30,708 bases of DNA, taken from positions 1 to 30,708 of the forward strand of contig JBOFCO010000215.1 of NCBI GenBank assembly GCA_051646105.1. Direction: 5' to 3'. Position numbers and translations under genes: made by a program. Of this stretch, positions 15,126 through 26,095 are shown piece by piece. Position 1 is the first letter of the stretch; every line of letters starts with the position of its first letter. Origin of the DNA: JBOFCO01 sp051646105. Its GTDB lineage: Bacteria; Pseudomonadota; Alphaproteobacteria; Rhodobacterales; Rhodobacteraceae. Below the pieces are notes generated by a model. The model made no database searches. It was not told the origin of the DNA and saw only the letters and a program-made list of their open reading frames with translations.

Positions 15126-15686
15126 GTGTCCGAACCAGCTTCGATCTCTTCTGGCATCGCACAACGCTATGCCATGGCCATTTTCGATCTGGCCAAGGAG
15201 TCCGCGGGTGTTGCCGCGCTTGAAAAGGATGTCGAGGCACTGGATGGTGCCCTGGCCGGAAGCGCCGACCTTCGCGATCTGATTGCCTCGCCGGTCTATT
15301 CGCGCGACGAACAATCTGCTGCCATGACTGCCGTTGCGGCAAAGATGGGCGTCTCGGCCACCACCGCCAATGCGCTGAAGCTGATGGCCGCGAACCGGCG
15401 CCTGTTCGTGCTGCCGCAACTGACCGGCCTGCTGCGCGACATGATTGCCGCCGACAAGGGCGAGATCACCGCTGAAGTCACCTCTGCCACCGCGCTGAGC
15501 AAGGATCAGGCCGACAAGCTGGCCTCCGCGCTGCGCGCTTCCGCAGGCAAGACCGTGAAACTCAAGACGACCGTCGATGAAAGCCTTATCGGTGGTCTTG
15601 TTGTCAAGCTGGGCTCGAAGATGATCGACACCTCGATCCGCTCGAAGCTCGCCGCACTCCAGAATTCCATGAAAGAGGTCGGATAA
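15126..15686 (+). CDS. atpH: F1 ATP synthase delta subunit
   Basis: Peripheral-stalk subunit (OSCP homologue) that joins F1 to the Fo b subunits. The 186-residue product starts MSEPASISSGIAQRYAMAIF and ends with the conserved pattern DESLIGGLVVKLGSKMIDTSIRSKLAAL. The start is GTG at 15126, five bases after GGAAGG. The open frame extends upstream to 14925, but those codons cover the likely promoter. First gene of the F1 operon; its stop directly abuts atpA. Confidence 0.95.
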   Translation: MSEPASISSGIAQRYAMAIFDLAKESAGVAALEKDVEALDGALAGSADLRDLIASPVYSRDEQSAAMTAVAAKMGVSATTANALKLMAANRRLFVLPQLTGLLRDMIAADKGEITAEVTSATALSKDQADKLASALRASAGKTVKLKTTVDESLIGGLVVKLGSKMIDTSIRSKLAALQNSMKEVG

Positions 15687-17225
<1,539 letters not shown>

Positions 17226-17247
17226 GCGGCCCTGAGGGAGAAGGCAG

Positions 17248-18117
17248 ATGCCCAGCCTTAAGGACCTGAAAAACCGGATCGGAAGCGTGAAATCCACGCG
17301 GAAGATCACCAAGGCGATGCAGATGGTCGCGGCCGCAAAACTGCGCCGCGCCCAGGATGCTGCCGAAGCCGCCCGGCCCTATGCCGAGCGGATGACGGCG
17401 GTCATGTCGGGCCTTGCTTCGGCAGCCAGCGGGTCGGCAACCGCCCCCCGCCTGCTGTCAGGCACAGGTGCCGATCAGGTGCATCTGCTGGTTGTGATGA
17501 CCTCGGAACGCGGCCTGTGTGGCGGCTTCAACTCCACCATCGTGCGTCTGGCGCGGCAGCAGATCAATGCGCTGCTCGCCCAGGGCAAGACGGTCAAGAT
17601 CCTGACCGTCGGCAAAAAGGGCCGCGAACAGCTTCGTCGCGACTACAGCGCGATGATGATCGATCATGTCGATATGTCGGAAGTGAAGCGCGTGGGCTAC
17701 GCTAATGCTGCCGATGTTGCCCGCAAGGTCATGGCGCGGTTTGATGCCAACGAATTCGACGTGGCGACGATCTTCTACAACCGCTTCCAGTCGGTCATCA
17801 GCCAGGTGCCGACCGCACTTCAGGTGATCCCGGCGAAGTTTGAAGGGGCGGCAGAGGTTTCGACCCTTTACGACTACGAACCGGGAGAGGAAGGCATCCT
17901 TGCCGACCTGCTGCCCCGCGCGGTTTCGACGCAGATCTTCACCGCGCTTCTGGAAAACGCGGCATCTGAACAGGGTGCGCGGATGTCGGCGATGGATAAC
18001 GCCACGCGCAACGCGGGCGAGATGATCAACAAGCTGACCATCCAGTATAACCGGTCGCGGCAAGCCGCGATCACCAAGGAACTGATCGAGATCATTTCGG
18101 GCGCGGAAGCGCTCTGA
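17248..18117 (+). CDS. atpG: F1 ATP synthase gamma subunit
   Basis: Central rotor shaft of F1. The 289-residue product has the conserved helical ends: MPSLKDLKNRIGSVKSTRKI (with TKAMQMVAAAKLRRAQ directly after) at the N-terminus, and SAMDNATRNAGEMINKLT near the C-terminus. It also has the SERGLCGGFNS motif. Twenty-two bases separate it from atpA, and a strong ribosome-binding site (GAGGGAGAAGG) precedes the ATG. Confidence 0.98.
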   Translation: MPSLKDLKNRIGSVKSTRKITKAMQMVAAAKLRRAQDAAEAARPYAERMTAVMSGLASAASGSATAPRLLSGTGADQVHLLVVMTSERGLCGGFNSTIVRLARQQINALLAQGKTVKILTVGKKGREQLRRDYSAMMIDHVDMSEVKRVGYANAADVARKVMARFDANEFDVATIFYNRFQSVISQVPTALQVIPAKFEGAAEVSTLYDYEPGEEGILADLLPRAVSTQIFTALLENAASEQGARMSAMDNATRNAGEMINKLTIQYNRSRQAAITKELIEIISGAEAL

Positions 18118-18134
18118 GGAACCGGAGAAACGAC

Positions 18135-19559
<1,425 letters not shown>

Positions 19560-19568
19560 GGGGGCATC

Positions 19569-19961
19569 ATGGCCGATACGATGCAGTTCGATCTCGTCTC
19601 GCCGGAAAGCAGGCTTGCCTCCGCCCAGGCGATCGAGGTGCGCATTCCCGGCGCTGACGGCGATCTGACCGCCATGCCCGGCCATGCGCCGCTGATCACG
19701 ACGCTGCGGCCCGGCGTGCTGACCGTGGTATCAGCGGAAGGCACATCGGAGTATGCGGTAACCGGCGGATTTGCGGAGATTACCGCGACCAGTGCGTCGG
19801 TTCTGGCAGAGCGGGCCATGCCGCTGCGCGATCTGACCCCGGCGATTATCGAGGAACTGGTGGCCGGTGCCCGCGCCGCACAGGCCGGGGCCAGCGATGC
19901 GGATGCCGCGGCCAAGCTGGTTGCCGACATGCAGGCTTTGGGCGGTAGCAGCGCGCATTGA
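19569..19961 (+). CDS. atpC: F1 ATP synthase epsilon subunit
   Basis: Rotor subunit linking gamma to the c-ring and, in some species, inhibiting ATP hydrolysis. The 130-residue product has the N-terminal beta-sandwich (MQFDLVSPESRLASAQAIEV, then DGDLTAMPGHAPLIT) and a short C-terminal helical region rich in Ala. The C-terminal part is short and low in complexity, a point of interest because Paracoccus-type bacteria use a separate zeta subunit for inhibition. The gene ends the operon before a strong terminator. Confidence 0.95.
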   Translation: MADTMQFDLVSPESRLASAQAIEVRIPGADGDLTAMPGHAPLITTLRPGVLTVVSAEGTSEYAVTGGFAEITATSASVLAERAMPLRDLTPAIIEELVAGARAAQAGASDADAAAKLVADMQALGGSSAH

Positions 19962-19986
19962 TGCCGCTGTGGCAATAATGACATGC

Positions 19987-20014
19987 AAAGGCCCCGATAT
20001 GTTCGGGGCCTTTT
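19987..20014 (+). terminator. Rho-independent terminator of the atp operon
   Basis: Perfect stem AGGCCCCGA/TCGGGGCCT (19989-19997 with 20003-20011), loop TATGT, followed by TTT. It begins 26 bases after the atpC stop. The left arm is preceded by AA, so it may work weakly in the other direction too. Confidence 0.85.
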
Positions 20015-20019
20015 GCGCT

Positions 20020-20034
20020 TTAACCATTCTTTAG
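20020..20034 (+). promoter_or_regulatory. CtrA-like box upstream of the H-type lectin gene
   Basis: TTAA-CCATTCT-TTAG has the spacing of the CtrA full site TTAA-N7-TTAA with one mismatch, and includes the alternative 8-mer TTAACCAT exactly. It sits 47 bases before the ATG, a usual place for an activator or repressor site. CtrA controls cell-cycle, motility and gene-transfer-agent genes in this order. Control of this gene is inference. Confidence 0.4.
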
Positions 20035-20080
20035 CCAATTTCCGCAGCGATACCCCTACGTCAAGTTCAAGAGTTCAATT

Positions 20081-20434
20081 ATGAAACGTATCAGAAGCCA
20101 TCTTGTGGGTATTGATCAGGGTTCGGTCCTGATGTTCTCGGATTACGAGGATGGTGGCGCGATGTGGACCGGCCATGGCAAGCGCGAGTTGCGCCGGCAT
20201 TGCCGGTTTGCCGAACCCTTTGCCACGCCGCCCGTCGTGCATGTCACGATGTCGATGTGGGATATGGATCAGAAATCCAACCAGCGGGCCGATCTGACGG
20301 CGGATCGTGTCAGCGAGACCGGCTTTGATCTCGTCTTCCGCACTTGGGGTGACACGCGCGTGGCGCGGGTTCGGGCTGGCTGGCTGGCAATTGGTCAGGC
20401 CGACGGCATGGACGAAGACTGGACGATGTACTGA
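20081..20434 (+). CDS. Small H-type lectin-domain protein
   Basis: The 117-residue protein has no signal peptide or membrane span. Residues about 35-106 match the H-type lectin fold pattern: a PPVVHVTMSMWDMD strand, NQRADLTADRVSETGFDLVF, then RTWGDTRVARVRAGWLAIG, including the TW.DT core. In animal and slime-mould proteins this domain binds N-acetylgalactosamine. The bacterial role is unknown, and a cytoplasmic lectin-like protein is odd. It follows the atp terminator and converges with prs, leaving only six bases between stop codons. Confidence 0.8.
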   Translation: MKRIRSHLVGIDQGSVLMFSDYEDGGAMWTGHGKRELRRHCRFAEPFATPPVVHVTMSMWDMDQKSNQRADLTADRVSETGFDLVFRTWGDTRVARVRAGWLAIGQADGMDEDWTMY

Positions 20435-20440
20435 GGCCGA

Positions 20441-21457
20441 TCAGCCGCTGTACATGCCTTCATAGATCGGGACAAGCGTTTCGGCATCGAACAACGATGA
20501 TACGGATGTGCCGTTCCAGATGTTCAGGATCGCCTGTGCAAACATCGGTGCCGTCGGCACGATACGGATATTCGGTGTCGCCCTGACCACATCGGTCGGC
20601 TCGATGGAATCGGTGATGACCAGACTTTTCATCACCGATGCTTTCACCCGTTCAACGGCAGGGCCGGACAGCACACCGTGGGTGATATAGCTGTGCACCT
20701 CGGATGCGCCGTTCTGCACCAGAACCTCGGCTGCCTTGCACAGCGTTCCGGCGGTATCGCAGATGTCGTCGACAATGATGCAGACCTTGCCCGACACATC
20801 GCCGATCACCGTCATCTCGGCGATTTCGCCCGGCTTTTCGCGGCGCTTGTCGACGATGGCCAGCGGCGCATTGATGCGTTTCGCCAGTTCGCGCGCCCGT
20901 GCCACGCCGCCCACATCGGGGGATACCACCATCAGATCACCCATGCGGCCCTTGAAATGATGCGCAATGTCCAGCGCAAAGACAGGAGAGGCATAGAGGT
21001 TGTCGACGGGAATATCGAAAAAGCCCTGAATCTGCGCGGCGTGCAAATCCAGTGTCAGGACGCGCTCGATCCCTGCCTCTGTCAGCAGGTTCGCCACCAG
21101 CTTTGCCGAAATCGGTGTGCGCGCCTTGGTGCGACGATCCTGACGGGCATATCCGAAATAGGGGATCACAGCCGTGATCCGCGCCGCCGATGACCGCCGC
21201 AGCGCATCGGTCATGATCAGCAATTCCATCAGGTTGTCATTGGCCGGGTTCGATGTGGGCTGGATGATATACATGTCCTCGCCCCGGACGTTCTCGAACA
21301 CCTCGACGAATATCTCCTGATCATTGAAACGTTCGATCCGCGCATCGACCAGATTTACCGACATGCCCCGGTGCATCGACATGCGCCGTGCAATGGATGT
21401 GGCAAGGCTGCGGTTGGCATTGCCTGCGATCAGCTTTGGTTCGGTCATGGCGGGCAT
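20441..21457 (-). CDS. prs: Ribose-phosphate pyrophosphokinase (PRPP synthase)
   Basis: Makes PRPP from ribose 5-phosphate and ATP for nucleotide, histidine and tryptophan synthesis. The 338-residue product has RFNDQEIFVEV near the N-terminus, the catalytic region YFGYARQDRRTKARTPISAK, DLHAAQIQGFF, VVSPDVGGVARA and the PRPP loop IVDDICDTAGTL (228-239). The length is slightly over the E. coli enzyme. The ATG at 21457 has AGGGA eight bases upstream; ATG at 21448 (MTEPKL) is a possible alternative. Stop is six bases from the convergent lectin gene with no hairpin between. Confidence 0.97.
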   Translation of the reverse strand: MPAMTEPKLIAGNANRSLATSIARRMSMHRGMSVNLVDARIERFNDQEIFVEVFENVRGEDMYIIQPTSNPANDNLMELLIMTDALRRSSAARITAVIPYFGYARQDRRTKARTPISAKLVANLLTEAGIERVLTLDLHAAQIQGFFDIPVDNLYASPVFALDIAHHFKGRMGDLMVVSPDVGGVARARELAKRINAPLAIVDKRREKPGEIAEMTVIGDVSGKVCIIVDDICDTAGTLCKAAEVLVQNGASEVHSYITHGVLSGPAVERVKASVMKSLVITDSIEPTDVVRATPNIRIVPTAPMFAQAILNIWNGTSVSSLFDAETLVPIYEGMYSG

Positions 21458-21506
21458 TTGTGCGGTCCCTGGCAGCGGCGGGTGACGGATTCGTGACGTT
21501 GCACAC

Positions 21507-21535
21507 CGCTTAGCACCCGGCTAGCCTTGCCGCAA
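21507..21535 (-). promoter_or_regulatory. Candidate prs promoter
   Basis: On the minus strand TTGCGG (21535-21530), a 17-base spacer and TAAGCG (21512-21507) lie about 50 bases before prs, in the gap shared with the divergent hccA-like gene. Its -35 box is identical to that proposed for the atp operon. Inferred from similarity only. Confidence 0.35.
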
Positions 21536-21562
21536 ACAATGCAGGTGCAGAAAGGGTGCAAA

Positions 21563-22174
21563 ATGGCCGTCATCGACTATTATTTCGGAACGGTCTCGCC
21601 CTATGTCTATCTGGCGGGAACGCGGGCAGAGGCCATCGCGGCGAAGCATGGATTGACCCTGCGCTACCGGCCTGTCGATCTGATGGCGCTTTTTTCACGC
21701 ACCGGCGGTCTGCCGCTTGGCCAACGCCACGAAACCCGCCGCGCCTATCGTGATCAGGAGCTGGCCCGACAGGCGAAAAAGGCGGGTCTGACAATCAACC
21801 TGCATCCGATGTTCTGGCCGGTGAACGGCGCGCCGTCAGCCTATGCGGTGATTTCGGCGCAGACCGCCACAGAACGGGGGGAGGGCGGCGACCTGGGGGC
21901 GCTTGTTCATGCGATCACCCGCGCGTGCTGGGCCGAACAGCGCAACATTTCCGAGGATCAGGTGATCCGCGATTGCCTTGCCGATGCCGGTTTCGATCCG
22001 GGGCTGGCAGACCGGGGCATGCTGACCGCCGCCGAAACCTATGCCGCCAATCTGGAGGAGGCGGTTTCGCGCGGCGTCTTCGGATCGCCCTTCTATATCA
22101 CCGAGGGCGACCAGCGGTTCTGGGGGCAGGACCGGCTGGACGATCTGGATGCGCATCTGTCAGGCAAGTTGTAG
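21563..22174 (+). CDS. 2-hydroxychromene-2-carboxylate isomerase / DsbA-family thioredoxin-fold protein
   Basis: The 203-residue product belongs to the HCCA isomerase (kappa-class GST-like) family. The N-terminal strand reads DYYFGTVSPYVYLAG, with the serine that replaces the thioredoxin cysteine. Middle motifs are LRYRPVDLMALFSRTGGLPLG and a helical insertion (HAITRACWAEQRNISEDQVI). The C-terminus has GVFGSPFYITEGDQRFWGQDRLD, containing the cis-Pro. Known relatives isomerise naphthalene-pathway intermediates using glutathione, but most genomic members have unknown substrates. The start is ATG 21563 after GAAAGGG. It ends one base before the convergent threonine aldolase stop. Confidence 0.87.
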   Translation: MAVIDYYFGTVSPYVYLAGTRAEAIAAKHGLTLRYRPVDLMALFSRTGGLPLGQRHETRRAYRDQELARQAKKAGLTINLHPMFWPVNGAPSAYAVISAQTATERGEGGDLGALVHAITRACWAEQRNISEDQVIRDCLADAGFDPGLADRGMLTAAETYAANLEEAVSRGVFGSPFYITEGDQRFWGQDRLDDLDAHLSGKL

Positions 22175-22175
22175 A

Positions 22176-23228
22176 TCATTCCGCCAGCGTGCGGAGAAAG
22201 CCCGCCACATCGGCATCCGTCGTGCTCCATGAACAGACCAGCCGGGCGGAAAGCGCGGTGTCGGCGGGGCCGTCCAGCGACTGGTCGAATGGCCACAGAT
22301 AATAGCTGGCGCCTGCCGCCTGTGCCCGCCGGTGCGCCCCGCGCGGGAATCTGGCGAAGACCGCGTTTGCCTGTGTCGGATGCACCAGGGCAGCCCCTGG
22401 CAACCCCAGAATACCGGCCGACAGCCGCGCGGCCATGTCATTGGCATGACGGGCCAGACGCAGCCACAGGCCATCCTCCAGATAGGCCAGCATCTGCGCC
22501 GACAGGTAACGATGCTTTGAAAGCAGATGCCCGCCACGCTTGCGGCGCAGCTCAAACTCCCACGCTTTTGCCGGGTCAAAGATTACCACGGCCTCTACCC
22601 CCAGACAGCCATTCTTTGTGCCGCCAAGCGAAAGCACATCCACGCCGGCCTTCCATGTCAGTTCGGCGGGGGTGCAACCCGCAGTCACAAGGGCGTTGGC
22701 AAAACGTGCGCCGTCCATATGCGCCGGCAGCCCGTATTCCTTGGCGACACCGCAGAGAGCCCGCACTTCGTCCGGCGAATAGACCGTGCCGTTTTCCGTG
22801 GCATTCGTGATCGACACCATACCGCGCTGCACATTGTGGACGCCGCTGCGCCCCGTAAAGGCGATGGCACGGGACAAGGCATCCGGCGTCATCTTTGCGT
22901 GGTCACCGTCAACCAGCACCAGCTTTGCACCGCCGGTATAGAACTCCGGCGCACCGCATTCGTCTTCCTCGATATGGGCAACGCGGTGGCAGAAGACCGC
23001 GCCCCAGGGCTGGGTCAGGATCGACAGCGCCAGCACATTCGCGGCCGTCCCTGTTGTCACCAGATAGACCGCTGCCTCCGGGGCTTCGAAAACCTCTCGG
23101 ATGCGGTCGCGGACCTGATCCATGATCGGATCCTTGCCATAGGGCATCGCGGAACCGCTGTTGGCGGTCATGACGGCAGCCATGATTTCCGGCGCGGCGG
23201 GCGATGTGTTGTCGGAAGCGAAATTCAT
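22176..23228 (-). CDS. ltaE: Low-specificity L-threonine aldolase / beta-eliminating lyase
   Basis: PLP enzyme that splits threonine and allo-threonine to glycine and acetaldehyde; cytoplasmic. The 350-residue product begins MNFASDNTSPAAPEIM. It has HIEEDECGAPEF (the catalytic His-loop area), the cofactor Asp in HMDGARFANAL, and the PLP lysine K205 in SLGGTKNG. Family fit is good. The ATG overlaps the stop of the ycgN-like gene (TGATG), and a GTG one codon earlier is possible. The pair is likely coupled. Confidence 0.92.
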   Translation of the reverse strand: MNFASDNTSPAAPEIMAAVMTANSGSAMPYGKDPIMDQVRDRIREVFEAPEAAVYLVTTGTAANVLALSILTQPWGAVFCHRVAHIEEDECGAPEFYTGGAKLVLVDGDHAKMTPDALSRAIAFTGRSGVHNVQRGMVSITNATENGTVYSPDEVRALCGVAKEYGLPAHMDGARFANALVTAGCTPAELTWKAGVDVLSLGGTKNGCLGVEAVVIFDPAKAWEFELRRKRGGHLLSKHRYLSAQMLAYLEDGLWLRLARHANDMAARLSAGILGLPGAALVHPTQANAVFARFPRGAHRRAQAAGASYYLWPFDQSLDGPADTALSARLVCSWSTTDADVAGFLRTLAE

Positions 23229-23701
23229 CACGGCTCCTCGATGATGTGGTCTTCCCAGTCTTCCTCGGCCACCTCGAACTCCGGCACTGTCCAGCCGCGG
23301 ACGGATTGCCCGGCACGATGGACAGATTCGGGATCACCCGTCAGCAGGGGGTGCCAGTCAAACAAGGGCTTGCCTTCGAACCTCAGCCTATAGGCGCAGG
23401 TCGATGGCATCCAGTAGGCGACCTTGGGCAGGGTCTTGGGCGTCAGCACCACGCACTCCGGCACGAAGTGATGACGGGTTTCGTACTGCCCGCAGCGGCA
23501 GGTTTCCCCATCCAGCAGGCGGCAGGCGATGCGCGTAAAGGCAACCTCGCCGGTATCCTCGTCCTCCAGCTTGTTAAGGCAGCACTTGCCGCAGCCGTCA
23601 CAAAGTGCTTCCCACTCGCGCGGGGTCAGGCTGGAAAGCGGGCGTTCCCAGAAGCGGGGGGCAAGGCCGGTGCGGGGTATAGGATCGTCATCTTCGGTCA
23701 T
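23228..23701 (-). CDS. YcgN/UPF0260 family cysteine-cluster protein
   Basis: The 157-residue protein matches the UPF0260 (YcgN) family. It has LCDGCGKCCLNK (C34, C37, C40, C41), then ACRLLDGETCRCGQYETR and PECVVLT...STCAYRL. The many cysteines suggest a metal or iron-sulfur cluster; function is unknown. The ATG at 23701 has no clear ribosome-binding site; an in-frame TTG at 23716 exists. It lies 39 bases after the GNAT gene, and its stop overlaps the aldolase start by one base. Confidence 0.9.
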   Translation of the reverse strand: MTEDDDPIPRTGLAPRFWERPLSSLTPREWEALCDGCGKCCLNKLEDEDTGEVAFTRIACRLLDGETCRCGQYETRHHFVPECVVLTPKTLPKVAYWMPSTCAYRLRFEGKPLFDWHPLLTGDPESVHRAGQSVRGWTVPEFEVAEEDWEDHIIEEP

Positions 23702-23740
23702 GGCCGACAGTCGCAAAGGTGAGGGGGGAAGGGAAGGGGG

Positions 23741-24322
23741 TTACAGCGCCAGCCGCATCAACGGGCGGCCGGGTTTGGCGCGGGCCATTTCGGTAAACCC
23801 GGCCTTCAGGAAAACCGAGGTGGAGCCGACGAAAAGCCCGATGGATTTCGACTGCCTGGCGCGGTCCATCGGGCTGACCTCGACCAGCCTTGCACCCTTC
23901 TCTCGTGCGAAGGCCAGCCCGGCCCGCACCATCGGATGCGACAGTCCCTTGCCGCGTTCGCGGGAGCGGAAAAAGAAACAGGTGATCGCCCAGACGGACG
24001 GATCATCGGCAGGCCCATCGGGCAGGGGAGAGGAGGACCGGTTCGGGTTGTTCCATTCCGGCACCCCGGCGCGCGGGCCGATCTGCATCCATCCGATGAC
24101 TTCATCCCCGCGAAAGGCGAGGATACCGGGCGGCGGGCCGGCGCTGATCCGGTCGAGCATGACATCGCGACGCTGATCCTCGGTCATCGCCTGCCGCTGC
24201 TTCGGCCGCAGCAGGAAGGCGGTGCACCAGCAGCCGTAACAGGCCCCGCGCGGCCCGAAGAGATCGGTGAAAGCGGGGATCAGGTCGGGGGTGAGGGGAA
24301 GGAAGCGGATGGCGTCGGGCAT
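23741..24322 (-). CDS. GNAT family N-acetyltransferase
   Basis: The 193-residue product has the layout of a single GNAT domain: an N-terminal region with CYGCWCTAF, a core strand GILAFRGDEVIGWMQIG, and the acetyl-CoA loop RSRERGKGLSHPMVRAGLAFAREKGA. The C-terminal FVGSTSVFLKAGFTEMARAK segment is typical of the fold. Acceptor substrate unknown. The start at 24322 has weak ribosome-binding sequence. A 214-base gap upstream (24323-24536) separates it from ribF and holds nothing I can identify. Confidence 0.85.
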   Translation of the reverse strand: MPDAIRFLPLTPDLIPAFTDLFGPRGACYGCWCTAFLLRPKQRQAMTEDQRRDVMLDRISAGPPPGILAFRGDEVIGWMQIGPRAGVPEWNNPNRSSSPLPDGPADDPSVWAITCFFFRSRERGKGLSHPMVRAGLAFAREKGARLVEVSPMDRARQSKSIGLFVGSTSVFLKAGFTEMARAKPGRPLMRLAL

Positions 24323-24536
24323 GGCGGTGGCTGGGCTGACGTGCGGGATTGTGGTCCCGAAAATTTGTGTCGGACGAAGGAGGGCATAGATTTGCCGGTT
24401 GTTGCTACATGCTCGCCAGAAAGCCGGGCCGGGTCAACCACTGCCGTTGGAGAGGAGGGCCGTGCAAGCGCTTGGGAGCGAACGTGGGCTGGCGCGGCGG
24501 CGCTATGCGACTCGATCCCGGCGCAAAACAGGAACC

Positions 24537-25463
24537 TCACACCCCCGCCAGTATCTCCCGCGCCCTTGCGCAGTCCGCACCCATCTGGGCGATCAGCGCG
24601 GGCAGGCCGTCGAATTTCATCTCTGGCCGAAGGTAGTCGATCAGCGCGACCGACAGATGTGTGCCGTAAAGATCGCCGGAAAAGTCGAACAGGTGGCTTT
24701 CCAGATTGGGCACGGTGTGGCCGAACATCGGCCGCACGCCAACACTGGCCGCACCGTTGTAGCTGCCGGCATGCGGCCCGGTCAGCACATCCACCTTGAC
24801 GGCATAGACGCCAAACCGCGGCAGATGCAGGCCGCCCACATTCATGTTGGCGGTGGGAAATCCCAGTTCACGGCCGCGCTTTTCGCCATGCACCACCTCG
24901 CCCTCGATCCGGTGCCAATGGCCCAGCATGGCGGCTGCGCGGCGCGGTTCCCCCTGCGCCAGCGCGATGCGGATCGCGGTGGATGACACGGCCCCGTCCT
25001 CGCCCGCCAGCAGGTCTGCAACGGTCACGCCAAACCCATGCACATGGCCCAGATCGGCCAGCGTCGCGGCGGTTCCCGTTCGGCCCTTGCCGAAGCGGAA
25101 ATCCGTGCCGACAACGACATGGGCCACGCCCAGACCTTCCGACAGCACAACGCGGGCGAAATCCTCGGCGGTCATCGCTGCCAGCCGCGCATCGAACGGC
25201 AGTTCATAAAGAAGTTCCACGCCCAGCTTTTCAAGCCGGTTGGCGCGCGCTTCGGCATTCATCAGCCGGAAGTCGGGGGAATCAGGCGCAAAGAATTGCC
25301 GCGGATGCGGTTCAAAGGTGACGACACCCAGCGGGGCAGCAACACGCGCCGCCTGCGCGATGACATGCTGATGCCCAAGATGCAGGCCGTCGAAGTTGCC
25401 CAAGGCCACTGATGCGCCCCGCGCCTCGGCAGGAACATCGGTCCAGGTTGTGTAATGCTTCAT
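24537..25463 (-). CDS. ribF: Bifunctional riboflavin kinase / FAD synthetase
   Basis: Converts riboflavin to FMN and FMN to FAD. The 308-residue product has an N-terminal nucleotidyltransferase domain with LGNFDGLHLGHQ (22-31), VVGTDFRFGKGR and SSTAIR (160-165). The C-terminal kinase domain has GEKRGRELGFPTANM (GFPTAN at 201-206) and SYNGAASVGVRP. Standard length. The upstream MaoC-like gene ends 30 bases away, so they may share a transcript. Confidence 0.96.
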   Translation of the reverse strand: MKHYTTWTDVPAEARGASVALGNFDGLHLGHQHVIAQAARVAAPLGVVTFEPHPRQFFAPDSPDFRLMNAEARANRLEKLGVELLYELPFDARLAAMTAEDFARVVLSEGLGVAHVVVGTDFRFGKGRTGTAATLADLGHVHGFGVTVADLLAGEDGAVSSTAIRIALAQGEPRRAAAMLGHWHRIEGEVVHGEKRGRELGFPTANMNVGGLHLPRFGVYAVKVDVLTGPHAGSYNGAASVGVRPMFGHTVPNLESHLFDFSGDLYGTHLSVALIDYLRPEMKFDGLPALIAQMGADCARAREILAGV

Positions 25464-25493
25464 CCGGCCCCGCCCGTGGCGGAGACCCGCCTT

Positions 25494-25955
25494 TCAGTCG
25501 AACTTGCGGCTTGGCGCCAGAACCAGCGCCTCACCTTTCAGCACGACCGTATCGCCGACCCGGCACACACATTCAAGCGTCACCCGCCGTTTTGCGTGAT
25601 CGATGGCTGTTACCGTCACTTCGGCCCGCACAGTGTCACCGGGGCGGACCGGGGCCATGAATTTCAGGCTTTGGCCAAGATAAACCGATCCATGGCCGGG
25701 AAGTTGTTCGCCGATCACCGCCGAAATCAGCCCTGCGGTCAGCATCCCATGCGCGACGCGGCCCTGAAAGATGGTGTCGCGGGCGTAGTCGTCATCCAGA
25801 TGCACCGGGTTACGATCGGTCGACACCTCGGCAAACAATTCGATATCCCGGTCGGTCACGGTCTTGGTCACATGGCGGGCCATGCCGATTTCGATATCCT
25901 CGATGCAGATGGTGCCGCGCGGGAAATTGTCGTGGGCGCTGGTGTCAAGCATCAT
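25494..25955 (-). CDS. MaoC/PhaJ-like (R)-specific enoyl-CoA hydratase-type dehydratase
   Basis: The 153-residue hot-dog-fold protein has the hydratase-2 motif FAEVSTDRNPVHLDDDYA, with the catalytic pair D47 and H52. It also has GRVAHGMLTAGLISAVIG and the C-terminal strand FMAPVRPGDTVRAEV. PhaJ-type members supply (R)-3-hydroxyacyl-CoA for polyhydroxyalkanoate; other MaoC members act elsewhere. The start is ATG 25955 because AGGAA lies five bases upstream; the in-frame extension to 26030 has no such signal. The 140-base gap upstream (25956-26095) contains a near-PhaR-type site. Confidence 0.88.
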   Translation of the reverse strand: MMLDTSAHDNFPRGTICIEDIEIGMARHVTKTVTDRDIELFAEVSTDRNPVHLDDDYARDTIFQGRVAHGMLTAGLISAVIGEQLPGHGSVYLGQSLKFMAPVRPGDTVRAEVTVTAIDHAKRRVTLECVCRVGDTVVLKGEALVLAPSRKFD

Positions 25956-25992
25956 TGCGGTTCCTGTCAGCGGAAGGCCGGAATCACCGGTA

Positions 25993-26003
25993 TTGCAATG
26001 CAG
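25993..26003. promoter_or_regulatory. Near-palindrome resembling CTGC-N3-GCAG upstream of the MaoC-like gene
   Basis: On the minus strand the sequence reads CTGC-ATT-GCAA, one mismatch from the CTGC-N3-GCAG pattern. It lies about 38 bases upstream of the MaoC-like start, near where a promoter would be. It shares TGCAATGCAG with the site before the atp operon. Speculative. Confidence 0.2.
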
Positions 26004-26095
26004 CATGACAGATGCCGCGTTGCGGCGCAAATCTTAAAGGTAATAATGATGCCGTATGTGGCAAAAGGTCGTAATTTTATTGCCGTAAGATTTTG

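Noticed and set aside
24323..24536. Possible small gene between GNAT and ribF
   Set aside because: Short frames are present on both strands but are Arg/Pro/Ser-rich, without ribosome-binding sites or resemblance to known proteins.
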